Shown piece after piece: positions 22,939 through 31,587 of a stretch of 64,000 nt of DNA. Position 1 is the stretch's first letter. The number at the start of each line of letters is the position of its first letter. The DNA is taken from positions 1 through 64,000 of the forward strand of contig MNEF01000106.1 in NCBI GenBank assembly GCA_001917535.1. Reading direction: 5' to 3'. The notes below the pieces were generated by a model. It saw nothing but the letters and a program-made list of their open reading frames with translations. It did not search any database and was not told the origin of the DNA. The position numbers and the translations under genes were made by a program. The DNA is from Candidatus Rokubacteria bacterium 13_1_40CM_69_27. GTDB lineage: Bacteria; Methylomirabilota; Methylomirabilia; Rokubacteriales; CSP1-6.

Positions 22939-24319
22939 ACTCGGGCTGATCGTGGGGGGGCTGATCATCGGCGCGAGCCTGGCGTGGATCGTGGCCCGCG
23001 GCCAGTACGTAGCGGCGGCCCTGGCCGAGCGGGAGGTGCTCGGCGCGCGCCTGGCCGCGACCGAGGCCCTCGGGGACGAGCTGCGGAAGCAGCTCACCCA
23101 GCACGACCTGCAGGTGTCGGAGCTGCGCCACGCGCTCGAGGACGAGCGGACGCTGCGCGCCCAGGCGGAAACGCGGTGGGAGGCGGCTCGCGAAAACCTG
23201 GAAGCGCAGCGACGGCTCTTCGACCAGGCCCAGGGGCAGCTCGGGGACGTGTTCAAGGCCTTGAGCGCCGACGCCCTTCGGGAGACCAACTCGGAGTTCC
23301 TGGCGCTGGCCAAGGAGCGTCTGGAGGGCGAGCTGGGGCGCCGCCAGGAGGCCCTCGACAACCTCGTGCGTCCGCTCCAGGAGGCGCTCGGGCGGTACGA
23401 GGTGCAGCTCCGCGAGCTCGAGGCCAGCCGCCAGCAGGCCTACGGCAGCCTGGAGGCACAGGTGCGCACGCTCACGCTCCACAGCGCCGAGCTCCAGCGT
23501 GAAACGGGGAACCTGGTCACCGCGCTTCGCGCCCCCAACGTGCGCGGGCGGTGGGGAGAGATCACGCTCCACCGCGTGGTGGAGCTGGCCGGGATGACGG
23601 CGCACTGCGACTACGTCGAGCAGGTCACGGTCGAGGGTGAGCACGGACGCCTGCGCCCCGACATGGTCGTGCACCTGCCGGCCGGACGCCAGATCATCGT
23701 GGACGCCAAAGTCCCGCTGGCCGCCTATCTCGATACGGTGACCGCGAAGACGCCCGAGGAGCGCGCCGCCGGGCTGGCCCGCCATGCCCAGCAGGTGCGC
23801 CAGCACATGACGGCGCTGGCCGGCAAGGCCTACTGGGAGGAATTCGGCAAGGCCGCCGAGCTGGTGGTCATGTTCATCCCCGGCGAGGCCTTCGTCGCAG
23901 CGGCGGTGGACGTCGACGCCTCCCTGATCGAGGACGGCATGGCCCGGCAAGTGGTGATCGCGACGCCTACGACGCTCATGGCGCTGCTGCGCGCCATCGC
24001 GTTCGGCTGGCGGCAGGAGCAGATCACCACCAACGCCGAGGAGATCAGCGAGCTGGGGCGCCAGCTGTACGACCGTCTGCGGATCCTGGGCGAACACTTC
24101 GACGAGGTCGGGCGGTCCATGGCGCGCGCCACCGCCGCGTTCAACCGGGCCGTGGCCTCGATGGAATCGCGAGTGCTGCCGGCGGCGCGGAGGTTCCGGG
24201 AGCTCGGTGTCGCCACCGGCGGGGAGATCCCGGTCCTCGAAGCCCTGGACCAGCAGCCCCGGGAGTTGAACGCGCCCGAGTTCCCGCGCCAGCTCAACGC
24301 CCCCGAACTGGCGCCGTGA
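22931..24319 (+). CDS. rmuC: DNA recombination protein RmuC
   Basis: GTG at 22931 preferred; N-terminal TM helix, coiled coil, RGRWGEITLHRVVELAGMTAHCDYVEQ, RPDMVVHLPAGRQIIVDAKVPL. Confidence 0.9.
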   Translation: MLELGLIVGGLIIGASLAWIVARGQYVAAALAEREVLGARLAATEALGDELRKQLTQHDLQVSELRHALEDERTLRAQAETRWEAARENLEAQRRLFDQAQGQLGDVFKALSADALRETNSEFLALAKERLEGELGRRQEALDNLVRPLQEALGRYEVQLRELEASRQQAYGSLEAQVRTLTLHSAELQRETGNLVTALRAPNVRGRWGEITLHRVVELAGMTAHCDYVEQVTVEGEHGRLRPDMVVHLPAGRQIIVDAKVPLAAYLDTVTAKTPEERAAGLARHAQQVRQHMTALAGKAYWEEFGKAAELVVMFIPGEAFVAAAVDVDASLIEDGMARQVVIATPTTLMALLRAIAFGWRQEQITTNAEEISELGRQLYDRLRILGEHFDEVGRSMARATAAFNRAVASMESRVLPAARRFRELGVATGGEIPVLEALDQQPRELNAPEFPRQLNAPELAP

Positions 24320-26070
24320 TCCTCACCGCCGTCGACTGGGCGGTGATCGTCGCCTACTTCGCACTCTCGCTGACGATCGCGCTCGTCTACTCGCGGCGGG
24401 CCGGGGCCTCGGCGGAGGAGTTCTTCCTCTCCGGCCGCGCCATTCCCTGGTGGCTGGCCGGGACGTCCATGGTCGCCACGACCTTTGCCGCCGACACGCC
24501 GCTTGTGGTCACCGGACTCACGGTGAAGTACGGGATCGCCGGCAACTGGCTGTGGTGGTCCATGGTCATGAGCGGCATGCTGACGGCCGTCTTCTATGCC
24601 CGCCTCTGGCGCCGGGCCGGCGTGATGACCGACGCCGAGTTCGCCGAGATCCGTTACTCGGGCGGAGCGGCGGCATTTCTGCGGGGCTTCCGGGCCTCCT
24701 ACCTGGCGCTGGCCGTCAACTCGATCATCATCGGCTGGGTGACGGCGGCGATGGCGAAGATCCTCGGACTGACCCTCGGGGTAGGGAAGTGGCAGGCCAC
24801 GATCGGTCTCTTCGTGTTGACCGGCCTCTACTCGGCGATCTCTGGACTGTGGGGCGTCCTGGTCACGGACTTCTTCCAGTTCGCCCTGGCCATGGCCGGC
24901 TGCATCGCGCTGGCATTCTTCGCCCTGGGCGCGGTAGGCGGGATGAGCGGGCTGCTGGCGGCGCTGCACGCGCGCTTCCCCGACGACGCGCCGCTGGGCA
25001 TGGTTCCCGCCCTCGATTCGGCCTGGATGCCGGCCCTGACCTTCTTCGTCTACATCGCCGTCAACTGGTGGGCCTCCTGGTACCCCGGCGCCGAGCCGGG
25101 CGGAGGCGGCTACGTCGCCCAGCGGATCATGTCGGCCAAGGACGAGCGCCACGCGCTGCTGGCTGCCGTCTGGTTCAACATCGCCCACTACGCGCTCCGA
25201 CCCTGGCCCTGGATCGTCGTGGCCCTCGTCTCGATGGTGCTCTACCCGGGGCTGGCCGACCCGGAGTCGGGTTACGTGCGCGTGATGGTCGATGTCCTGC
25301 CGCCCTTCTGGCGCGGCTTCCTCCTGGCAGCCTTCTTCGCCGCGTACATGTCGACGATCTCCACCCAGCTCAACTGGGGGGCTTCCTATCTCGTCAACGA
25401 CGTCTACCGCCGATTCTGGGCGCCGGGGCGCGCCGAGGCGCATTACGTCGCCGTCGGCCGCGTCGCCACCGTCGGAATGATGGCGATCTCGGGCGTGGTC
25501 ACCTACTACATCGGCTCCGTGGAGGGCGCGTGGAAGTTCCTCCTGGCGCTCGGAGCCGGCACCGGGCTCGTGTACCTGCTCCGCTGGTACTGGTGGCGCG
25601 TCAACGCCTGGTCGGAGGTGAGCGCCATGACGGCGGCGCTGGTCGTGTCGCTCGTCGCCCAGTTCGCCTTCGGCCTCAGCGCCGACGATCCGCGCGGCTT
25701 CGCCTGGCTGCTGCTCACCACGACCGCGGCCACGACCGCCATCTGGCTCCTGGTGACCTTCCTCACGCCGCCGGAGCCGCCCGAGCGTCTGCGCCGATTC
25801 TATGCGCGGGTGCGACCGGGGGGCCCGGGATGGCGAGCCATCGTTCCGGAGGCGCGAGCGGACGGCGGTCTGGGAGCGGGGTTGATCCAGTGGGTGATCG
25901 GCTGCGTCGTGGTGTACCTGGGGCTCTTCGGCATCGGCGCGCTCGTGCTCGGAAGGCTCCGCGCGGGCGGCAGCGCCGTGGTCGTCGGCGCGCTGCTCGC
26001 CGCCTATCTCTGGCACGCCGCCGCGGACGCCCCGTCGCGCCGGCGGTCCGAAGCCCGCGTGGTATCATAA
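24316..26070 (+). CDS. sodium:solute symporter family (SSS) transporter
   Basis: 584 aa multi-TM; EEFFLSGRAIPWWLAGTSMVATTFAADTPL. Confidence 0.9.
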   Translation: MILTAVDWAVIVAYFALSLTIALVYSRRAGASAEEFFLSGRAIPWWLAGTSMVATTFAADTPLVVTGLTVKYGIAGNWLWWSMVMSGMLTAVFYARLWRRAGVMTDAEFAEIRYSGGAAAFLRGFRASYLALAVNSIIIGWVTAAMAKILGLTLGVGKWQATIGLFVLTGLYSAISGLWGVLVTDFFQFALAMAGCIALAFFALGAVGGMSGLLAALHARFPDDAPLGMVPALDSAWMPALTFFVYIAVNWWASWYPGAEPGGGGYVAQRIMSAKDERHALLAAVWFNIAHYALRPWPWIVVALVSMVLYPGLADPESGYVRVMVDVLPPFWRGFLLAAFFAAYMSTISTQLNWGASYLVNDVYRRFWAPGRAEAHYVAVGRVATVGMMAISGVVTYYIGSVEGAWKFLLALGAGTGLVYLLRWYWWRVNAWSEVSAMTAALVVSLVAQFAFGLSADDPRGFAWLLLTTTAATTAIWLLVTFLTPPEPPERLRRFYARVRPGGPGWRAIVPEARADGGLGAGLIQWVIGCVVVYLGLFGIGALVLGRLRAGGSAVVVGALLAAYLWHAAADAPSRRRSEARVVS

Positions 26071-26098
26071 TGGAACCTAACGTGCGTCGAGGAGATCG

Positions 26099-26401
26099 AT
26101 GACGAACATCCCCATCCAGGTCTACGGAATCAATCTCCTGGTCCGGCTCCTGCCCGAAGGCCCCGCCGACGTCCGCGTGCACTGCCCGAAGGGCTCGCCG
26201 ATCCGCTACGGGGAGGTCGTGGCACGGGGGGATGGCTTCGACGAGGGCGCCAACGCGTTCCGAGAGATGCCGGGCCTCAAGACGATCGTCGCCTTCGAGG
26301 AGAGCGCCGAGGAGGTCGAGGGCCACTACTTCTACGTGGCCGGCGAAGAGTACCGCGTCATCCGTCTCGACGCGGTGATCCTGTCCTTCCCGCACGAGTA
26401 G
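26099..26401 (+). CDS. divergent GroES-like (co-chaperonin fold) small protein
   Basis: 100 aa; INLLVRLLPEG...RYGEVVARGDGF...GHYFYVAGEEYRVIRLDAVILSF resembles GroES organisation. Confidence 0.55.
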   Translation: MTNIPIQVYGINLLVRLLPEGPADVRVHCPKGSPIRYGEVVARGDGFDEGANAFREMPGLKTIVAFEESAEEVEGHYFYVAGEEYRVIRLDAVILSFPHE

Positions 26402-26410
26402 TCTGAGCGA

Positions 26411-27640
26411 GTGGCGGTCGGATCCAGCATCGAAGCGGCTCTCGCCCACATCGATGAAGCGGAGCTGGTCGCGCTGACGCGCGACCTCGTCCGTATTCCG
26501 AGCGTCGTCCGTCCCGATGACTCCCACGCCACCGAGGGAGCCGTCGCCCAGTACATCGAGCGCTGGTTCGTCAAGGAAGGTCTGAACGTCGAGGTCCAGC
26601 CGGTCGCCCCCGGCCGGCCCAACGTCGTCGCCTGGCTCGGCGACAAGGGGGACGGCCGGTGCCTGCTGCTGGAGGGGCACACCGACGTGGTCACCGAGGG
26701 CAATCCCGCCGAGTGGCGCTACCCGCCCTTCAGCGGCCAGGTCGCCAACGGGCGCATCTGGGGGCGCGGTGCCGCCGACATGAAGGGTGGCCTGGCCGCG
26801 GCGATGATCGCGGCGGCGGCGATCAAGCGGAGCGGTGTGCCGCTGGGCGGCCGTCTGGTGGTCGGCGCGCTGGTCGACGAGGAAGGGGACATGCTGGGCG
26901 TCAAGCACCTCTGCGCGACGCCGATCGGCCAGGAGCTGGACGCCGCCATCATCTGCGAGCCAGAGCAGAACCAGCTGTGCCTCGAGCAGCGGGGCGTGGT
27001 CTGGGCCCGGGTGCTGATCCGCGGCCGCATGGCCCACGGGGCCATGCCGGAGGCGGGCGTGAATCCGATCGCGGGACTGGCGGCGCTCCTCCACCAGGCG
27101 CCCCGGCTGGAGCGCCGGCTGCGTCGACTCTGCCGGCGCAGCCGCTATCTTCGTCCGCCCACCGTCACGGCGACGGTGGTGCAGGCGCCCGTTCATGGCA
27201 CGCCCCAGTCGAACGTCATCCCGTCGGCGGCTCAGGCGACGCTGGACATCCGTCTCACGCCGGGACCGGACGAGACCGTGGTGTCGGCCGAGATCGAGCG
27301 TGCCTGTCGGGCCGCCGCGGCGAGCGTTCCCGGCCTCAGTGTCGAGTGGTGGGCGCTCAACGGCTTCCGCCCGCCGACCACCGTGGACCGGCGCGAGCCT
27401 CTGGTGCGTGCCATGATGACGGCCGTGCGCCAGGCGACGAGGCGCCGGCCGGTTTTCGGCGGCGTGCCGGGCTCGACCGACGGCACGATTCTTCGGACGA
27501 CGCGAGGCATCCCGATCGTGACGTGCGGCCCTGGGAACCGGCTTATCGCGCACCAGGTGAACGAATGCGTCGAGGTATCAGACTTGGTCGATGCAGCGCG
27601 AATCTATGCCGGATCGGTCTTGAACTTCCTCAACCTATGA
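26411..27640 (+). CDS. M20 family peptidase (ArgE/DapE-like)
   Basis: 409 aa; LLLEGHTDVV, GRGAADMKGGLAAAM, VDEEGDM, CEPEQNQ. Confidence 0.9.
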   Translation: MAVGSSIEAALAHIDEAELVALTRDLVRIPSVVRPDDSHATEGAVAQYIERWFVKEGLNVEVQPVAPGRPNVVAWLGDKGDGRCLLLEGHTDVVTEGNPAEWRYPPFSGQVANGRIWGRGAADMKGGLAAAMIAAAAIKRSGVPLGGRLVVGALVDEEGDMLGVKHLCATPIGQELDAAIICEPEQNQLCLEQRGVVWARVLIRGRMAHGAMPEAGVNPIAGLAALLHQAPRLERRLRRLCRRSRYLRPPTVTATVVQAPVHGTPQSNVIPSAAQATLDIRLTPGPDETVVSAEIERACRAAAASVPGLSVEWWALNGFRPPTTVDRREPLVRAMMTAVRQATRRRPVFGGVPGSTDGTILRTTRGIPIVTCGPGNRLIAHQVNECVEVSDLVDAARIYAGSVLNFLNL

Positions 27641-28863
27641 ACGAGGACACGCCCCGGCTCCGTCCCCTCGAGGCCTCCCCGGTCGAGCACGAGGGACAGC
27701 GGCTCGTCGCCCTCCGCGACCCGGCGGGCTACACGACGTCGATCTTGCTCCTGCCGCTGCCGCTCCTCGAGGTGCTGGCGCTCCTCGATGGCCAGCGCTC
27801 GATCCTCGACATCCAGGCGGAGTTGGCTCGGCGCCACGGCGAGATCGTGCCGCGAGCCGACATCGAGGACGTCATCGCGGCGCTGGACGAGCACGGGTTC
27901 ATGGAGAGCGCGCGGTTCGCGGCCCGGCGGGCGGCGATCGACCGCGCGTTCGTCGCGGCCGCGGTCCGGCCGGCAGCCCACGCCGGCAGCGCCTACCCCG
28001 TGGATCCGGGGGAGCTTCGCCGGGCCATGGATGCCTTCTTCACGACCTCCGGCGGGCCCGGTGCGATCGACCGCACGGCCGCGCGCGCCGACGGGCTCAG
28101 AGCCGTCATCGCGCCCCACATCGACTATCACCGCGGCGGCCCCGGGTACGCGTGGGCCTACCGCGACCTGGCCGAGCGGAGCGACGCCGACCTCTTCGTC
28201 ATCTTCGGCACCTGCCACGCCGGGATGCCCGACCCGTTCGCGCTCACGCGGAAGGACTACGACACCCCGTTCGGGCCGGCCCCCGTCGATCGCGACTTCG
28301 TCGAGCGGCTGGCCGCGCGCGCGGGCCAGGACTGTTTCGCCTCCGAGGCGGCACACCGTGTGGAGCACTCGATCGAGTTCCAGGCGGTCTTCCTCCGCTA
28401 CCTCTCCGCGGGGCGGCGCGACATCGCGATCGTCCCCGTCCTCGCCAGCTTCGCCCACGAGGCGCTGGCCGGGCGCCGGCGCGTCGAGGACGATCCACGC
28501 ATCCCCAGATTTCTCGAGGCGCTGGGTGAGACGATCGCCGCCAGCGGACGCCGCGTGGCGCTCATCGCCGGAGCCGACCTGGCCCACGTGGGGCCGCGCT
28601 TCGGCGACCCCGAGCCGGTCTCGCCGAGCGAGCTCGACCGCATCGAGCGGGAGGACCGCGCCATGCTGGGGGCGGTGCAGAGCGGCGATGCCGCCGCCTT
28701 CTTCGAGTCGGTCGCGCGCGACAACGACCGGCGGAGGATCTGCGGGCTCTCCCCGATCTATGCCCTCCTGCGCGCGCTCGGCAGCGGCGCGGGGTCCCTG
28801 CGGCACTATGGCCAGTGGCCGGATCCTCAGGGCGTCGTCAGCTACGCCAGCGTGGTGTTTTGA
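27637..28863 (+). CDS. MEMO1 family / AmmeMemoRadiSam system protein B with N-terminal extra domain
   Basis: ATG 27637 in frame with ORF 26659..28863; PAAHAGSAYPVDPGELR, VIAPHIDYHRGGPGYAWAY, FGTCHAG, EAAHRVEHSIEFQAVFLRY. Confidence 0.85.
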   Translation: MNEDTPRLRPLEASPVEHEGQRLVALRDPAGYTTSILLLPLPLLEVLALLDGQRSILDIQAELARRHGEIVPRADIEDVIAALDEHGFMESARFAARRAAIDRAFVAAAVRPAAHAGSAYPVDPGELRRAMDAFFTTSGGPGAIDRTAARADGLRAVIAPHIDYHRGGPGYAWAYRDLAERSDADLFVIFGTCHAGMPDPFALTRKDYDTPFGPAPVDRDFVERLAARAGQDCFASEAAHRVEHSIEFQAVFLRYLSAGRRDIAIVPVLASFAHEALAGRRRVEDDPRIPRFLEALGETIAASGRRVALIAGADLAHVGPRFGDPEPVSPSELDRIEREDRAMLGAVQSGDAAAFFESVARDNDRRRICGLSPIYALLRALGSGAGSLRHYGQWPDPQGVVSYASVVF

Positions 28864-29318
28864 TGGCCACGCCCGAGAGCGAGTGGAAGCTCCCCCGGCT
28901 GCGCATCGACGTCAACGGCGACTGGCTCGACGACGGCGTCGAGGTCACGCATCCGGGAGTCCTGGCGAACCTGCGCGCGAACCTCCGGCGAGACCCTCAG
29001 GGCTACTTCATCCAGACCCGGGTGCGGATCCCGGTGGAGGTGGACGACGTTCCCTGGGTCGTCGCCCGGGTCGAGCTGAGCGGCGAGCGGCTGCACGCCG
29101 TCCTCAACGACGGCACCGAGACCGACGTCGATCCCGCGACGATCAGGCTCGGCGTCGGCAACGTCCCCTACTGCGCCGCCAAGGGCGGAGGATTCGAGGC
29201 GCGCTTCAGCCGGGCCGCGGCGTTCCAGCTGCTGGCGCTGGCGAACTATGACGAGCGGACGGGCGAGGGAACGCTGCGCGTGGGCAGCCGCGAGGTCCCC
29301 CTGAGGCGACGGGCGTGA
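28863..29318 (+). CDS. DUF1285-like protein
   Basis: ATG 28863 overlapping previous stop; LRIDVNGDWLDDGVEVTHPGVLANLRANLRRDPQGYFIQTRVRIPVEVDDVPWVVARVEL. Confidence 0.6.
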   Translation: MATPESEWKLPRLRIDVNGDWLDDGVEVTHPGVLANLRANLRRDPQGYFIQTRVRIPVEVDDVPWVVARVELSGERLHAVLNDGTETDVDPATIRLGVGNVPYCAAKGGGFEARFSRAAAFQLLALANYDERTGEGTLRVGSREVPLRRRA

Positions 29319-29782
29319 CGGGGAGGACCGTCGTGGGGGGACTCCTGGCGGCGGGGCTCGCCCTCGGTGCCGGGGCCTGGTGGCTGCGCGGCGATGGCGC
29401 GGGCTCGGTGACCATCGACAGCATCGGCGATCGGGTGCAGACGGTCCCGCGGGGGCGGTGGCCCGTCTTCGCCGCCAAGCCCGAGGTGGCGGAGCTCTAC
29501 CGCTTCGTCGCCACCGAGGGCGACTGGGCGGCCTCGGTGCCCTGCACGTGCGGGTGCGCGGATCTGGGCCACACCTCCAACCGCTCCTGCTACATCAAGG
29601 CGGAGACCGCCGAGCGCGTCACCTTCACCAGCCACGCCGCCACGTGAAGCCTCTGCCTGGACATCACGCGTGACGTGATGCGGCTCCGGGCGGAGGGTCA
29701 CTCGCGCGCGGCGGCCCGGGCGGCGATCGACGCGAAGTATCTCCGCTCCGGCCGCCCGACGCCCACGCCGCTGCCGCCATGA
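29315..29782 (+). CDS. PCxCGC-motif (PCYCGC-family) protein, candidate selenoprotein with in-frame TGA at 29645-29647
   Basis: VPCTCGCADLGHTSNRSCYIK...FTSHAAT-[TGA]-SLCLDITRDVMRLRAEGHSRAAARAAIDAKYLRSGRPTPTPLPP*; family continues downstream of TGA in the same frame and the TGA sits at the first Cys of a CxxC. Confidence 0.85.
29650..29696 (+). promoter_or_regulatory. bSECIS-like stem-loop
   Basis: CCUCUGCCUGGA(50-61)/UCCGGGCGGAGG(85-96) lower stem; CAUCACG-CGUGA-CGUGAUG upper stem with GU in the loop, loop about 22 nt after UGA. Confidence 0.75.
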
Positions 29783-29849
29783 GGCGAGCGCGAAAGTTGA
29801 CAGGTCAGACCCGCGGTCGGTAGTGTACCGGCGCGGAGGGAGCACGGAC

Positions 29850-30068
29850 ATGAGGATCGACGAGTACAAGTGCGTGGCCTGCGGCACCATGTGCGGCCAC
29901 GGCATGGTCTCCCACAACTTCGTCAAGAAGATGGTCGACTGGGTCAAGGAGGGGCGGCGCACGCCCGCGCAGGCCGCTCGCTACATGGCGCGGTTCTGCA
30001 TCTGCGGCGTCTTCAACACGGTCCGCGCCGAGAAGCTCTTCGAGCAGGCGCGGACCCGGGGGGCTTGA
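29850..30068 (+). CDS. small Cys-rich protein of unknown function
   Basis: 72 aa MRIDEYKCVACGTMCGHGMVSHNFVKKMVDWVKEG...ARFCICGVFNTVRAEKLFEQ; GGAGGGAGC upstream of ATG. Confidence 0.6.
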   Translation: MRIDEYKCVACGTMCGHGMVSHNFVKKMVDWVKEGRRTPAQAARYMARFCICGVFNTVRAEKLFEQARTRGA

Positions 30069-30072
30069 TCGC

Positions 30073-31059
30073 ATGGCACGTCTCGTCGTCGTTCTCCTCA
30101 CCGCCTTCCTGCTCCTGCCGCTGGCTCGGCCCGAGCGGGCGGCGGCCCAGCAGGTGATCCGCCTCGGTCACGTCGCGTTTCCCGGCTCACTGTTCGACAT
30201 CGTCGCCGCCGAGTACGCCAAGCGGGTCACCGAGGCCCTCAAGGGCAAGGTCGAGATGCGCGTCTTCCACTCCAGTCAGCTCGGCACCGACGAGCAGATG
30301 ATCAAGGGCATCAAGGTGGGCGCGCCGGAGATGTTTCTCCCGTCCACGATCATGAGCACGGTGGAGCCGAAGTACGGCGTCTTCGAGATGCCGTACATCA
30401 TCGTGAGCCGGGCCCACATGAAGAAGGTGTCCGCGCACCCGGAGGTCCGGAAGGCGCTCTTCGATCCGCTGCCCAAGCAAGGGCTCCGCGTGATCGGCGT
30501 GTGGGAAAACGGCTTCCGTCACATCACCAACAACGTCCGGCCCATCGTCAAGCCCGACGACCTCAAGGGTATCAAGCTGCGGGTGCCGAGCGGCGTCTGG
30601 CGCGTGAAGATGTTCAAGGCCTACGGTGCCAACCCCTCGCCGATGGCCTTCGCCGAGGTGTACTCGGCGCTCCAGCAGGGCGTCATGGACGGCCAGGAAA
30701 ATCCGCTGGCCCAGATCTGGTCGGGCAAGTTTCACGAGGTCCAGAAGTACCTGTCCATGACCGGCCACGTCTACTCGCCGGCCTACATCGTCGTGAGCGA
30801 GAGCTTCTGGCAGAAGCTGCCCCCGGACCAGCGCCAGGTGATCGAGGCCCTCGGCGCCGAGATGGGGGACTACTCCCGGGCCACCGGCGAGCGGCTGGAC
30901 CGGGAGCTGCTCGAGAAGATGACGGCCGCCAGCAAGATGAACGTCAACGAGGCGGACAAGGAGGCCTTCATCAAGGCGTCAGCGCCAATCTATCAGGAGT
31001 TCGGCAAGGAGGTCGCCGGCGGCAGCGACCTCATCAAGCTCATTCAGTCCCTGCGCTAG
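30073..31059 (+). CDS. dctP: TRAP transporter substrate-binding protein (DctP family)
   Basis: 328 aa; signal peptide, VIRLGHVAFPGS..., LKGIKLRVPSGVWRVKMFKAYGANPSPMAFAEVYSALQQGVMDGQENP. Confidence 0.93.
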   Translation: MARLVVVLLTAFLLLPLARPERAAAQQVIRLGHVAFPGSLFDIVAAEYAKRVTEALKGKVEMRVFHSSQLGTDEQMIKGIKVGAPEMFLPSTIMSTVEPKYGVFEMPYIIVSRAHMKKVSAHPEVRKALFDPLPKQGLRVIGVWENGFRHITNNVRPIVKPDDLKGIKLRVPSGVWRVKMFKAYGANPSPMAFAEVYSALQQGVMDGQENPLAQIWSGKFHEVQKYLSMTGHVYSPAYIVVSESFWQKLPPDQRQVIEALGAEMGDYSRATGERLDRELLEKMTAASKMNVNEADKEAFIKASAPIYQEFGKEVAGGSDLIKLIQSLR

Positions 31060-31110
31060 CCCCTGAAACGCCTGCTCGCGCTCCTGATCGGGGTCGTCGA
31101 GTGGTGGACC

Positions 31111-31581
31111 ATGGCCCTGATGGTGGCCATGGTGGCTCTGGTAACCATCGGGGTCTTCTTCCGCTACATCGTCAACGCCTCCCTTTCCTGGTACGACGAG
31201 TTCGCGTCGTACCTGCTGGTGTGGCTGTCGTTCTATGGCGCGGTGGTGGCGACCTACCGCGGCCGCCACATCGGCTTCGAGACGCTGGCCGAGCGGCGGG
31301 GGCCGCGCGCCCGCCGCCTGATGGCGGTGGTGAGCGAGCTGCTGAGCATCGTCTTCCAGGGGGTGCTCCTCGTGTACGGCATCGCGCTGGTCCGGGCGGT
31401 GGGACACGAGACCGCGGTGTCCATCGAGGGGGTCCGCATGGGCTGGATCTACAGCGTGCTGCCGATCAGCGGCGGCCTCATGCTCCTGGTGGGCCTCGTC
31501 CGTCTCGGCCTCCTCCTGCGGGGCGACGAGCGGCTGGCGCCGCCCGAGGCCCGCGCTCCGGTCGCGGTGAGGAGCGAGTAG
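31111..31581 (+). CDS. dctQ: TRAP transporter small permease (DctQ)
   Basis: 156 aa; FFRYIVNASLSWYDEFASYLLVWLSFYGAV; upstream CTG start at 31063 possible. Confidence 0.9.
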   Translation: MALMVAMVALVTIGVFFRYIVNASLSWYDEFASYLLVWLSFYGAVVATYRGRHIGFETLAERRGPRARRLMAVVSELLSIVFQGVLLVYGIALVRAVGHETAVSIEGVRMGWIYSVLPISGGLMLLVGLVRLGLLLRGDERLAPPEARAPVAVRSE

Positions 31582-31587
31582 CCGCCC

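Noticed and set aside
23830-27553. Long minus-strand ORFs (23830..26016, 25763..27553)
   Set aside because: Antisense shadows of rmuC, SSS symporter and M20 peptidase genes.
29645-29647. Interpretation of the TGA as a nonsense mutation or end of gene
   Set aside because: Frame remains open with family-specific sequence (SLCLDI...IDAKY...PTPTPLPP) and a matching hairpin; recoding explains it better.
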